DNA of 64,000 bases from Pseudooceanicola batsensis HTCC2597. Its GTDB lineage: Bacteria > Pseudomonadota > Alphaproteobacteria > Rhodobacterales > Rhodobacteraceae. Each line of letters begins with the position of its first letter. Position 1 is the stretch's first letter. The position numbers and the translations under genes are program-made. The notes beneath the pieces are model-generated. The model ran no database searches. It had not been told where the DNA came from and saw only the letters and a program-made list of their open reading frames with translations. The stretch spans positions 585,846 to 649,845 of the forward strand of contig NZ_CH724131.1 in the NCBI RefSeq assembly GCF_000152725.1, given 5' to 3'. Positions 18,334-28,133 of the stretch are shown here, in pieces.

Positions 18334-18851
18334 GCCGCCGCCAGATCGCGGCCGTAGAAGCGGACGTAGCCCTCGAACACCTCGGGCAGATCGTAGAAGG
18401 GCGCACAGGGAACGAACCCAAGCCGTTCGTACAGCCCGATCGCCTCGGTCAGCGGCGCGATCGTGTCCAGCTTCATGTCGCGGTATCCGTCCGCCCGGGC
18501 CTGTCTCATCGCCGCCCCGAAGATCGCCTTGCCGACCCCGTGCCCGCGCGCCGCCTCGGTGGCGAAGACGCGCTTGATCTCGCAGGTCTGCGGGCCGATC
18601 CGGTGCACCATGCCGCAGCCGACCGGCAAGCCCTCCAGTCGGGCGAGGAATATCGACCCGTCGGGCCGGGCATGCAACTGCGGCAGCCGCTCCAGCAGGG
18701 CCTCGTACTCCGCCTCGCGGTAATAGGTGTGGAGCAGCTCCGGCCGGTCCGGCGTGCGCTCGGCCAGGAGCGCGCGGTAGCCGCGGCAGAGGTCGCGGAC
18801 CGCTTCCAGGTCGTCGGGTGTGTCGATCATCTGCACGTCGAGCCGGGGCAT
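18330..18851 (-). CDS. GNAT family N-acetyltransferase
   Basis: This 173-residue protein has a complete GNAT fold, with the acetyl-CoA motif RGHGVGKAIF near residue 108 and the C-terminal IGLYERLGFVPCAPFYD segment typical of the family. The substrate is not predictable. I chose ATG 18851 because upstream codons run into the promoter region of the divergent PRC-barrel gene. The stop overlaps the cupin start (ATGA). Confidence 0.86.
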   Translation of the reverse strand: MPRLDVQMIDTPDDLEAVRDLCRGYRALLAERTPDRPELLHTYYREAEYEALLERLPQLHARPDGSIFLARLEGLPVGCGMVHRIGPQTCEIKRVFATEAARGHGVGKAIFGAAMRQARADGYRDMKLDTIAPLTEAIGLYERLGFVPCAPFYDLPEVFEGYVRFYGRDLAAA

Positions 18852-18975
18852 GCAGGCAAAGTGCCACGCGCCGCCGCGATTGCAAGCGGCATCGCCGCCC
18901 GGACCGCCCAACACCGGCCGGAACATGTCATAGCGCATCGGCGTTGGCCTGCCGACACGCAGAAACGAGGACGCC

Positions 18976-19470
18976 ATGATCAGAACATTCGCCATCCTAT
19001 CGCTTTGCCTCGGCTCCACCGCCGCCCTTGCGCAGGACGAGACCGCCGCCCAGGACCCGGCCCCGGGGCAGGAGGCCGCCGCCAACGACGCGAGGCAACC
19101 CTCGGCCTTTCCCGCGGACGGCCCGCTGATCCGCGCCGAGGCGGTCGAAGAGAGCGCCGTCTACTCGCTCGATGAAAACTACAACGAAACCTTCTGGAAC
19201 AGCGGCGAGCCCTTCGGTGACGTGGCGGCCAGCTGGCTCGAGATCGGCGAGGTCGAGGATCTCGTCCTCGACAATGACGCCAAGGTGGTCGGTGTCACCG
19301 TGGACGTGGGCGGTTTCATCGGCATCGGCGAACGCCGCGTGCTGATCCCGCTGGCCGACATCCGCCTAGTCCAGACGCCGCAGGTCGATGACTTCATGAT
19401 CGTGACACGGATGTCCCAGGCGCAGCTGGAAGAGGCCGAAGCCGTCGGCCCCCTGATCGGCGACGACTGA
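18976..19470 (+). CDS. Exported PRC-barrel domain protein, copy 1
   Basis: This 164-residue protein has a signal peptide (cleavage near ALAQ at residue 20), a low-complexity linker rich in Ala, Gln and Asp, and a C-terminal PRC-barrel-like domain (about residues 85-145: WLEIGEVEDLVLDNDAKVVG). PRC-barrel domains bind photosynthetic reaction centres or RNA-processing partners in other proteins, but exported single-domain forms have no known role. The next gene downstream is a paralogue, so this is a tandem duplication. Confidence 0.82.
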   Translation: MIRTFAILSLCLGSTAALAQDETAAQDPAPGQEAAANDARQPSAFPADGPLIRAEAVEESAVYSLDENYNETFWNSGEPFGDVAASWLEIGEVEDLVLDNDAKVVGVTVDVGGFIGIGERRVLIPLADIRLVQTPQVDDFMIVTRMSQAQLEEAEAVGPLIGDD

Positions 19471-19570
19471 GGGGCAGGAGGGGTCACCGGTAAAAAAAAC
19501 GAGACAAACCGGAACGTTGCGCCGTGTTCAGGCGTTGGCCACCCAGACAACGAATGAAAGGAAAACCGAG

Positions 19571-20077
19571 ATGAAACCGATTCTCACGGGTTTTGCCGCC
19601 CTCATGCTGACAGCCGCCCCCCTCATGGCCCAGACCCAGGTCACCGGGGACGACACGCAGGAGACCACGGCAGAGGAAATGCATACCGATACCAACGTCG
19701 GCACCTACGAAAGCGATGCCGCGGGCTCCATGGATTACGCCGGCGCGATCCGGACGCGCGACATCACCGGCGGCGAGATCTATTCCACTGCAGGAATGGG
19801 TGGCGAATGGTCGGCCGACACCCGGTTTGACAGGGTCGACACGCAATGGACGGATGTCGGCGAGATCGAGGACATCGTGCTGAACCGCGACGGCAGGCTC
19901 ACCGGCGTCGTGGCCGAAGTGGGCGGATTTCTCGACATCGCGGACAAGCATGTGATCCTGAATATCGAACGCATGCGCCTCGTTCCCGTCGATGACCGCA
20001 GCTACGCGATCGTCACCGACATGACCGAGGAAGAACTGGAAAGCCTGGAAGCGGTCGACGAAGGCTTCTGGAACTGA
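19571..20077 (+). CDS. Exported PRC-barrel domain protein, copy 2
   Basis: This 168-residue protein has a signal peptide (cleavage near LMAQ), an acidic linker and a PRC-barrel-like domain (WTDVGEIEDIVLNRDGRL onward) clearly related to the neighbour 100 bases upstream. Both end with an acidic helix (EELESLEAVDE here, AQLEEAEAVG there). ATG 19571 follows GAAAGGAAAACCGAG. A strong terminator follows at 20103. The pair may form a heteromer in the periplasm; this is inference from duplication alone. Confidence 0.82.
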   Translation: MKPILTGFAALMLTAAPLMAQTQVTGDDTQETTAEEMHTDTNVGTYESDAAGSMDYAGAIRTRDITGGEIYSTAGMGGEWSADTRFDRVDTQWTDVGEIEDIVLNRDGRLTGVVAEVGGFLDIADKHVILNIERMRLVPVDDRSYAIVTDMTEEELESLEAVDEGFWN

Positions 20078-20102
20078 GGTCCGCCCCGCATCCCATCAGA
20101 GA

Positions 20103-20129
20103 GGCCCCGGCATCGCGCCGGGGCCTTTT
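20103..20129 (+). terminator. Rho-independent terminator after the PRC-barrel genes
   Basis: A perfect 9-bp G+C stem (GGCCCCGGC / GCCGGGGCC) with loop ATCGC is followed by TTTT. It ends rightward transcription 26 bases after the second PRC-barrel stop. Confidence 0.85.
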
Positions 20130-20137
20130 CCCTGCGC

Positions 20138-21795
<1,658 letters not shown>

Positions 21796-21867
21796 TCATC
21801 GGGCTTGTAGGCGCCCGGAGGAGGGTTGGAAAGGGCCGGGCAGGGCGTTTGCGCAAACAGATCGGGG

Positions 21868-21936
21868 GAGGGGCGCTGCCCCTCTTTCGCCTGCGGCGAA
21901 ATTCACCCCGGAGTACTTCCGGCAAGATGAAGCAGG
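21868..21936 (+). repeat. Dispersed modular repeat, copy D
   Basis: Three modules are visible: palindrome GAGGGGC-GCT-GCCCCTC (21868-21884), palindrome TTTCGCC-TGC-GGCGAAA (21885-21901) and a core starting CCCCGGAGTACTTCCGG and ending AAGATGAAGCAGG. Module order and core resemble copies at 24579, 24777 and 32464, although this core is the most diverged. It lies upstream of clpS. Confidence 0.7.
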
Positions 21937-22034
21937 GGCGCGGCGCCGGGGGGCGGGGGCGCGCGGAAAGACTGGACCGGGCGGAGCGGACCGGCGATGC
22001 TCGGGCCAGGAACGGTGAGAGCGCGAGGCCCGCG

Positions 22035-22340
22035 ATGCTGGACAGGGCGCCCGAAGGCACGGTCGAGACGGCGACGCGGAGCGAGCGTCCGAAGCTCTAC
22101 AAGGTCATTCTGCTCAACGACGACTTCACCCCGCGCCGCTTCGTGGTGAAGGTGTTGCAGGGGGTGTTCCGCATGACCGAGGGCGAGGCCGAGGCGGTGA
22201 TGATGACGGCCCACCGGCGCGGCGCCTGCGTGGTGGCGGTCTTCACCCGCGAGATCGCCGAGCAAAAGGCGAGGGAGGCGACGGAACTGGGCCGGCACGC
22301 GGGCTTTCCGCTGACCTTCACCACCGAGCGCGAGGACTAG
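22035..22340 (+). CDS. clpS: ClpS adaptor of the ClpAP protease
   Basis: This 101-residue protein delivers N-end-rule substrates to ClpA. The family motifs LYKVILLNDDFTP near residue 21, FVVKVLQ, and MTEGEAEAVMMTAHRRG with the N-degron-pocket histidine are intact. Alphaproteobacteria commonly have two ClpS proteins; the short N-terminus and FTPRRFVV spelling look like the second, ClpS2-type form. The frame is open upstream to 21849, but that part is repeat DNA, so ATG 22035 is preferred. Confidence 0.88.
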   Translation: MLDRAPEGTVETATRSERPKLYKVILLNDDFTPRRFVVKVLQGVFRMTEGEAEAVMMTAHRRGACVVAVFTREIAEQKAREATELGRHAGFPLTFTTERED

Positions 22341-22364
22341 GCGGGCCGCTGGGGCCCTGCTGTC

Positions 22365-22799
22365 CTATCCCTGCTGGCCGCCGTCTTCGGGCTTGCGCGT
22401 GCCGTAGAGTTCGAGCCGGTGGCCCAGCAGCCTGTATCCCAGCTTGGCCGCGATCCGTTCCTGCAATGCCTCGATCTCGGGGTCGACGAACTCGATCACC
22501 TTGCCGGTTTCCATGTCGATGAGGTGATCGTGGTGATCGCGCTCCGCGTCCTCGTAGCGCGCGCGCCCGTCGCCGAAATCGACCTTTTCCAGGATCCCGG
22601 CCTCTTCCAGCGTCTTCACCGTGCGATAGACCGTCGCCAGCGAGATGCCGGGGTCGCGCGCCGCGGCCCGGGCGTGCAGTTCCTCGACATCGGGGTGGTC
22701 GCGGGACATGTCGAGAACCGAGGCGATGATGCGCCGCTGGCTCGTCAGCCGCAGGCCGCTGGTCTCGCAGCGATGGACGATCGTGTTGGTCTTGGCCAT
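22365..22799 (-). CDS. fur: Fur family metalloregulator (Fur/Mur)
   Basis: This 144-residue protein has an N-terminal winged helix (RLTSQRRIIASVLDMSRDHPDVEELHARA; ISLATVYRTVKTLEEAGI) and the dimerisation/metal domain with HHDHLIDMETGKVIEF and HRLELYG. The pair of CxxC motifs of structural-zinc Fur proteins is absent, as in alphaproteobacterial Fur proteins that often act as manganese regulators (Mur). An Irr role is less likely given the overall motif pattern. It is convergent with clpS; its targets are not evident from the neighbours. Confidence 0.88.
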   Translation of the reverse strand: MAKTNTIVHRCETSGLRLTSQRRIIASVLDMSRDHPDVEELHARAAARDPGISLATVYRTVKTLEEAGILEKVDFGDGRARYEDAERDHHDHLIDMETGKVIEFVDPEIEALQERIAAKLGYRLLGHRLELYGTRKPEDGGQQG

Positions 22800-22934
22800 G
22801 CGTCGCGGCCCCCGGTGAATTCGCTTGAACGGCGCGGCCAGATCTATGCCAGCCGGCCCAGGTCTCTCAACCCTTGGCGGCCCGATCCCCCGGACATCGT
22901 TGCGGCCCGGCCATCGTGTCCGCGCGGGGCGCGG

Positions 22935-24506
22935 TCACTCCCATTCGATGGTGCCCGGCGGCTTCGAGGTGACGTCGTAGGTCACCCGGTTGATGCCCTT
23001 GACCTCGTTGATGATACGGGTCGCGGTCTCGCCCAGGAAGTCGTGGCTGAAGGGATAGTAGTCCGCGGTCATCCCGTCCACGCTCGTCACGGCACGCAGG
23101 GCGCAGGCATAGTCGTAGGTCCGCCCGTCGCCCATCACGCCGACTGTCCGGACGGGCAGGATCGCGACGAAGGCCTGCCAGATCTCGTCATAGAGCCCGT
23201 GCTTGCGGATCTGGTCGATATAGACCGCATCCGCCTTGCGCAGGATCTCCAGCTTGTCGCGCGTGATCTCGCCGGGGCAGCGTATGGCGAGGCCGGGGCC
23301 GGGAAAGGGATGGCGGCCGATGAAACTGTCGGGCAGGCCCAGTTCGCGCCCGAGCGTGCGGACCTCGTCCTTGAAAAGCTCGCGCAGCGGCTCGACCAGC
23401 TTCAGCCCCATCTTCTCGGGCAGCCCGCCCACGTTGTGATGCGACTTGATCGTGACCGAGGGGCCGCCGGAAAAGCTCACCGATTCGATGACATCCGGGT
23501 AGAGCGTCCCCTGCGCCAGGAACCGCGCCCCCTCGATCTGGTCGGCGTATTTCTGGAACACGTCGATGAAGAGCCGGCCGATGGTCTTGCGTTTGGTCTC
23601 GGGGTCCGAGACCCCCTCGAGCGCACCCAGGAACAGCTCCTGTTCCTGCGCATGGATGACCGAGAGGTTCATGTGGTCGCGGAACATCCCCACGACCTCT
23701 TCGGCCTCGTTGAGCCGCAGGAGGCCGTGATCGACGAAGACGCAGGTCAGGTTCTCGCCGATCGCCTCGTGGAGCAGGGCGGCGGCGACGGAACTGTCCA
23801 CACCGCCTGAAAGCGCGCAGATCACCTTGGCGTCGCCCACCTGGTCGCGGATGATCTGCACCATCTCCTCGCGATAGGCGGCCATGGTCCAGTCGCCGGT
23901 GAACCCGGCCATGCGCACGAAATTCTCGTAGAGCGTGCGCCCGTTGGGCGTGTGATGCACCTCGGGGTGGAACTGCACGGCGTAGAAGCGGCGGTCGGTA
24001 TCGGCAGTGATCGCGAACGGCGCTCCGGGCGAGGTGCCCAGGACCTGAAAGCCGGGCGCGAGTTCCGAGACATGGTCGCCATGGCTCATCCAGGCCTGCT
24101 CGCGCCCCGTGCCGTCGAGGAACCAGCCGGTGAGGAACCCGTCCTTGGTGTCGGTCGGAGTGACCCAGGCGCGGCCGAACTCGGCGGTGGCGTGTTCGCC
24201 CGCCTCCACGCGGCCGCCGAGGTCGTGCATCATCACCTGCTGGCCGTAGCAGATGCCCAGGATCGGAACGCCGAGATCGTAGACTTCCTTCGGCGGGCGG
24301 GGCGAGCCTTCGCGCATCACCGAATCCGGGCCGCCGGAGAAGATCACCGCCCGGGGCGCGAACTCTTCCAGGAAGGCGGCGCTCACGTTCTGGAAGGGAT
24401 GGATTTCGCAATAGACGTTCAACTCGCGCAGGCGGCGGGCGATCAGCTGCGTCACCTGGCTGCCGAAGTCGATGATCAGAAGGCGGTCGTGGGCGGTCTC
24501 GGTCAT
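22935..24506 (-). CDS. guaA: GMP synthase (glutamine-hydrolysing)
   Basis: This 523-residue enzyme makes GMP from XMP, ATP and glutamine. The N-terminal class I amidotransferase domain has nucleophile Cys86 in GICYGQQ and the HPEVHHTP block; the ATP pyrophosphatase domain has the P-loop LSGGVDSS near residue 229; the C-terminal dimerisation domain ends [17 protein letters not shown], as in nearly all GuaA proteins. Length is typical. Upstream lies a gene-free stretch with two inverted repeat copies. Confidence 0.98.
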   Translation of the reverse strand: MTETAHDRLLIIDFGSQVTQLIARRLRELNVYCEIHPFQNVSAAFLEEFAPRAVIFSGGPDSVMREGSPRPPKEVYDLGVPILGICYGQQVMMHDLGGRVEAGEHATAEFGRAWVTPTDTKDGFLTGWFLDGTGREQAWMSHGDHVSELAPGFQVLGTSPGAPFAITADTDRRFYAVQFHPEVHHTPNGRTLYENFVRMAGFTGDWTMAAYREEMVQIIRDQVGDAKVICALSGGVDSSVAAALLHEAIGENLTCVFVDHGLLRLNEAEEVVGMFRDHMNLSVIHAQEQELFLGALEGVSDPETKRKTIGRLFIDVFQKYADQIEGARFLAQGTLYPDVIESVSFSGGPSVTIKSHHNVGGLPEKMGLKLVEPLRELFKDEVRTLGRELGLPDSFIGRHPFPGPGLAIRCPGEITRDKLEILRKADAVYIDQIRKHGLYDEIWQAFVAILPVRTVGVMGDGRTYDYACALRAVTSVDGMTADYYPFSHDFLGETATRIINEVKGINRVTYDVTSKPPGTIEWE

Positions 24507-24578
24507 GCGGATGCTCTAGTCGGCGCGTCCCGCGGGCGCAAGATCCATTGCGGCGCGCAGCCGGATCGCACCTGCCGA

Positions 24579-24660
24579 AAGGGGGCTGTCTGCCCCCTTC
24601 CGCCGCGCATGCCGGGGCATCCGCGGCGACCCCCGAGGATATTGTCCGGACCAAAGAAGC
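24579..24660 (+). repeat. Dispersed modular repeat, copy A
   Basis: Starts with palindrome AAGGGGGC-N5-GCCCCCTT (24579-24599), continues with a G+C segment and ends with the core CCCCGAGGATATTGTCCGG then ACCAAAGAAGC (24631-24660). The same core occurs inverted at 24777-24808 with three mismatches. Confidence 0.8.
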
Positions 24661-24776
24661 AGACGATCCTCACCCCCGCCCCGGATGACGAGGCGGGGGC
24701 TTCTTCGGTCGCGGTCATCGGCGTCCCCGCCTGTACCGCCCGCCCTTCATGGCACGGCAAGGTTAACGCGCCCTTA

Positions 24777-24841
24777 CTTCTTTGGTCCGGAAAGTATCCT
24801 CGGGGGGGCCGCCGCAGGCGGCGGGGGGCAGACGGCCCCCC
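24777..24841 (-). repeat. Dispersed modular repeat, copy B
   Basis: Read on the minus strand it begins with palindrome GGGGGGC-N5-GCCCCCC (24823-24841), then a GCCGCC-TGC-GGCGGC hairpin, then the core CCCCGAGGATACTTTCCGG followed by ACCAAAGAAG. Copy A lies 116 bases away in the opposite orientation, so the pair forms terminal-inverted-repeat geometry. Confidence 0.8.
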
Positions 24842-24976
24842 TCCACCGGTCAGCCCGGCACACGGGATGTCGCTTTTTCACCCGACACGACGCAATCCGC
24901 GCCTACCCGTCCCGGCGCCGGCGTTAAGACAGGGAAAATCCCGGGCCGATCCGGGCGGTGAGAACGAGGTCGAGAC

Positions 24977-26524
24977 ATGGGCGAAGGTGCGGTGCGGAGC
25001 AGGCGGGGGCGGTCCGGCGGCGGGGCCGCGCGCCGGGCCGAGCGGACGGCGGGCAATTTCGAGACCGCGCCGACGATCCAGCGCAATATTCCCGATTTCG
25101 ACCTGTTGAGCGACGAGACGCTCGAGATCATCGAGGCCAACGCCGAGACGGTGCTCGAGGAGATCGGCGTCAACTTCGTCAACAATCCCGCCGCGCTCGA
25201 CCGCTGGCGCGAGGCCGGCGCGGACGTGCAGGGCGAACGGGTCCACATCCCCCGCGGCCTCGCGCGGCAGCTCTGCGCCACCGCGCCCGCCCGGTTCACC
25301 CAGCACGCGCGCAATCCCGCCCGCAACGTCGAGATCGGCGGCAAGGGCCTCGTCCTCGCACCCGTCTACGGCCCGCCCTTCGTCCGCGACGCCGCCGGCG
25401 GCCGCCGCTATGCCACGATGGAGGATTTCCGTGCCTTCGTGAAGCTCGGCCACATGTCGCGCTGGCTGCAGCATTCCGGGGGCACGGTCTGCGAACCCAC
25501 CGACCTGCCGGTCAACAAGCGCCACTTCGACATGCTGATGGCGCATATGACGCTGACCGACCGGCCTTTCATGGGGTCGGTCACCGAACCCTCGCGCGCA
25601 CAGGACAGCGTCGACATGTGCGGCATCCTCTTTGGCGAGGAGTTCGTGCAGCAGAACACGGTGATGACCTCGCTCATCAACATCAACTCGCCGCTGACCT
25701 TCGACGACACGATGATGGGCGCGCTCGAGGTCTATGCCGCGAACAACCAGGCCTGCATCGTCTCGCCCTTCATCGTCGGCGGCGCCATGGCGCCCGTGTC
25801 GGTCGTGGGCACCCTCACGCAGGTCCTGACCGAGGTGATGGCCGGCATCGCCTATGCCCAGCTCGTGCGTCCCGGCGCCCCGGTGATCTTCGGCGCCTTC
25901 GTCACCTCGATCGACATGAATTCGGGCGCGCCCACCTTCGGCACGCCCGAAGCCTCGCAGATCCTCTACGGCGCGGGCCAGCTGGCGCGCCGGATGAACC
26001 TGCCGTTCCGCTCGGGCGGGTCGCTCTGCGGCTCGAAGCTGCCGGATGCGCAGGCCGCCTACGAGACCGCGAACACGCTGAACGCCGCCCTGCTCGGAGG
26101 CGTCAACTTCATGCTGCATTCCTGCGGCTGGCTCGAAGGGGGGCTCGTCTCCTCGTTCGAGAAGTTCGTCATGGATGCCGATCAGCTGGGTGCGTTGCAC
26201 AAGATGGCGGCCGGCGTGGCGGCGGACGAGAACGCCCAGGCGATGGATGCCATCCGCGAGGTCGGGCCGGGCGGGCATTACCTCGGCTGCGCCCATACCC
26301 AGGCCAATTACAAGAGCGCCTTCTGGAGGACCGAACTGCTCGATTACAAGCCGTTCGAGACCTGGGACGAAGAGGGCGCGCGCGACACCCAGACCCTCGC
26401 CTCGGAGCGCGTGGCGACCCTCCTGGCGCGCCACGAGGCGCCGCCGCTGGATCCGGGCATCGCCGAGGCGCTAGCGGACTATGTGGCGCGGCGCAAGGCG
26501 TCGATGGAAGACGCCTTCATGTGA
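24977..26524 (+). CDS. MttB-superfamily (trimethylamine methyltransferase-like) protein without pyrrolysine
   Basis: This 515-residue protein belongs to the MttB/COG5598 superfamily of corrinoid-dependent methyltransferases. The TIM-barrel pattern is clear from about residue 45 (LSDETLEIIEANAETVLEEIG) to the C-terminal YKSAFWRTELLDYKPFETW block. True MttB has an amber-coded pyrrolysine mid-protein; here the frame has no internal TAG, so it is a non-pyrrolysine member. Characterised members of that kind demethylate quaternary amines such as glycine betaine or proline betaine. No corrinoid protein or reductive activator gene is adjacent, so its partner must be elsewhere. Its end overlaps the DUF6477 gene by eight bases. 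Confidence 0.88.
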   Translation: MGEGAVRSRRGRSGGGAARRAERTAGNFETAPTIQRNIPDFDLLSDETLEIIEANAETVLEEIGVNFVNNPAALDRWREAGADVQGERVHIPRGLARQLCATAPARFTQHARNPARNVEIGGKGLVLAPVYGPPFVRDAAGGRRYATMEDFRAFVKLGHMSRWLQHSGGTVCEPTDLPVNKRHFDMLMAHMTLTDRPFMGSVTEPSRAQDSVDMCGILFGEEFVQQNTVMTSLININSPLTFDDTMMGALEVYAANNQACIVSPFIVGGAMAPVSVVGTLTQVLTEVMAGIAYAQLVRPGAPVIFGAFVTSIDMNSGAPTFGTPEASQILYGAGQLARRMNLPFRSGGSLCGSKLPDAQAAYETANTLNAALLGGVNFMLHSCGWLEGGLVSSFEKFVMDADQLGALHKMAAGVAADENAQAMDAIREVGPGGHYLGCAHTQANYKSAFWRTELLDYKPFETWDEEGARDTQTLASERVATLLARHEAPPLDPGIAEALADYVARRKASMEDAFM

Positions 26525-26804
26525 CCTCCGCGCCCTCGCGCGGCAGTCGCGCCTCGCCCAGCAGGGCGATCAGCGCGGCCAGGTGCGGCGCGGGGCGGTA
26601 GACGCCGGGATCGGACCGGCGTGCGGCCTCCATCCCGGCCTCGAGCTCCAGCAGTTGCACCATCGCCGCCCCCCGGCGCGGCACGCGGCCCAGTATGCGC
26701 ACGAGGTGACGGTCCCTATCGTAGCGGGCGGCGCCCCGGCGGGCGGCCTCGATCATGATCCTGGGGCGCCGCAGCGCGGCCAACCGGGTTGCTGCATCCT
26801 GCAT
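26517..26804 (-). CDS. Small basic protein, DUF6477-like
   Basis: This 95-residue Arg-rich protein (LAALRRPRIMIEAARRGAARYDRDRHL, then a Leu-rich C-terminal half) resembles a short family confined to Rhodobacterales that I recall as DUF6477. No function is known. It is divergent from the DUF6456 gene across a 240-base interval containing an 8-bp-arm palindrome. The same two families occur side by side in related genomes as I recall, which argues for a shared role or regulator. Confidence 0.65.
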   Translation of the reverse strand: MQDAATRLAALRRPRIMIEAARRGAARYDRDRHLVRILGRVPRRGAAMVQLLELEAGMEAARRSDPGVYRPAPHLAALIALLGEARLPREGAEVT

Positions 26805-26938
26805 CGTCGAACTCCTTCTTCTGCATCAACGGTCCCGTGACACATCCGTGGGTTGTGTTGCGGAATTGGAAGTCGAGAGATCTCTGCCCCCAGAATTCGT
26901 TTACGATTTGGCAACATGATTGCCACGAAAGGTTAATT

Positions 26939-26962
26939 GTTAATGGATCGGAAACCATTAAC
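26939..26962. promoter_or_regulatory. Palindromic operator candidate between the DUF6477 and DUF6456 genes
   Basis: GTTAATGG-N8-CCATTAAC is a perfect inverted repeat with 8-bp arms, centred about 94 bases before the DUF6456 start. A further GGTTAA sits just to its left at 26931-26936. The half-sites resemble the TTAAC half-site bound by CtrA, but no TTAA-N7-TTAA pair is present, so the binding protein is uncertain. Confidence 0.45.
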
Positions 26963-27044
26963 CCTTCAGACTGTGGACCGGTCTGGGGATAAATCTTCTC
27001 GCATGAGGAGAGACGGGTGAACAAAGGAAACAGGGAGTGCTGCC

Positions 27045-28133
27045 ATGACCCAACATGTCCAACAATGGATCGAGACCTGGCCCGACTGGGTGCCGGAGCC
27101 GATCCGTCGCTATGTCGCGCACAAGGACGGAAAATCCACCATACGTTCGCTGGCGAGGGCCGAGGGGTGCCATGCCTCGACCGTCCTGCGCCAGATCAGG
27201 CAGGTCGAGAGCGCCCGCGACGACCTGTTGATAGACGAGGCGATCCGATGGCTTGGCGCGCAGACCGTTCCGGTTGTGTGCGCCCCCTCAGAAAGGCTCG
27301 GGAGCGGGCTGCCCGGCTTCAAGCCCGGAGAGGATGCCATGGCACGACCCGAGCTGGAAGAGCGGGCCATTCCCGCCCTGCGCGGATTGTCCAACCCGGG
27401 TGCGGTGCTGGCCGTTTCGGCCGAGATGGATCGCGCTGTGATTGTGCGCAACACCCCGGCCGGCGAGGCGCACAGGCTGGGCGTGGTGGACCGCCGCGTG
27501 GCGCAGGCGCTGGCGCTGAACCGCTGGATCATCTGTACCGGGTCCGGTGCGCTCTGCCGCTACCGGGTATCCGCGCTCGGCCGGTCGGTCCTGAAATCGC
27601 TGATCGCACGCGCCGAGAACCGGGCCGGCGGATTTTCCGGGGGGACCAGCCGCTTTCCCGGCCAACCTGCGGCCGAGCCTCCGGCGCGCCGCCGGCTCGG
27701 TCTTCCCGAGACGCCTGTCCTGGCCCTCGCCCGGCGCCGCGACCGGAATGGCGTGCCCTTCCTGCCGGCACCACTGGTGCGCGCGGCCGAACGGATCCAG
27801 GACGATTTCGAACTCGCCCAGATGGAGCCGCGCGTGGCGACCAACTGGGACGATTACCTCACCGCCGGCACCTCGGGGCCGGGGGGCGGGACAGACACCG
27901 CCGTTTCCGGGGCGGCGGCGGCGCGGGCGCGGGTCTCCTCGGCGCTGCGCGCGCTCGGCCCCGGTCTCGGCGACGTGGTCCTGGAATGCTGCTGCCGCCT
28001 GCAGGGGCTGGAAAGGGCAGAGAAGAAGCTGGGCTGGTCGGCCCGGTCCGGAAAGATCGTTCTGCGTATCGCGCTGCAGCGGCTCCGGCAGCACTACGAC
28101 GGGCTGAACGATGGCGGCGGGCTGATCGGCTAG
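27045..28133 (+). CDS. Helix-turn-helix DUF6456 protein, candidate GafA-type gene transfer agent activator
   Basis: This 362-residue protein has an N-terminal helix-turn-helix (about residues 29-52, STIRSLARAEGCHASTVLRQI) and a C-terminal DUF6456 region (about 240-360) whose last 60 residues, GLERAEKKLGWSARSGK onward, look like a sigma-region-4-type helix-turn-helix. The middle (about 80-235) is Pro/Arg-rich and less conserved. This two-domain plan is what I recall of GafA, the direct activator of gene transfer agents in Rhodobacter capsulatus, which is split into GafY and GafZ in Caulobacter. Assignment to GafA is inference. ATG 27045 follows GGGAG. Its stop shares CTAG with the VIT gene. 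Confidence 0.7.
   Translation: MTQHVQQWIETWPDWVPEPIRRYVAHKDGKSTIRSLARAEGCHASTVLRQIRQVESARDDLLIDEAIRWLGAQTVPVVCAPSERLGSGLPGFKPGEDAMARPELEERAIPALRGLSNPGAVLAVSAEMDRAVIVRNTPAGEAHRLGVVDRRVAQALALNRWIICTGSGALCRYRVSALGRSVLKSLIARAENRAGGFSGGTSRFPGQPAAEPPARRRLGLPETPVLALARRRDRNGVPFLPAPLVRAAERIQDDFELAQMEPRVATNWDDYLTAGTSGPGGGTDTAVSGAAAARARVSSALRALGPGLGDVVLECCCRLQGLERAEKKLGWSARSGKIVLRIALQRLRQHYDGLNDGGGLIG

Larger units (their letters stand above)
24507..24976. other. Intergenic stretch with an inverted pair of dispersed repeats
   Basis: No gene is supported in these 470 bases between the divergent guaA and MttB-family genes. The interval holds repeat copies A (24579-24660, plus) and B (24777-24841, minus) facing each other, about 116 bases apart. 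Between them is a G+C hairpin, CCCCCGCC-N11-GGCGGGGG (24673-24699). The promoters of both flanking genes must lie outside or within this structure; I could not assign boxes with confidence. Confidence 0.7.

Noticed and set aside
24673-24699. A rho-independent terminator in the guaA-mttB interval
   Set aside because: The hairpin CCCCCGCC-N11-GGCGGGGG is strong, but no gene is read into it from either side and the following T-tract is interrupted; it is better seen as part of the repeat structure.
24977-26524. A pyrrolysine-containing trimethylamine methyltransferase
   Set aside because: The frame is open throughout without an internal TAG, so the protein is a non-pyrrolysine family member.
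26931-26962. A CtrA full binding site before the DUF6456 gene
   Set aside because: Three TTAA elements are present, but their spacings are 3 and 14 bases; none gives the TTAA-N7-TTAA pattern.
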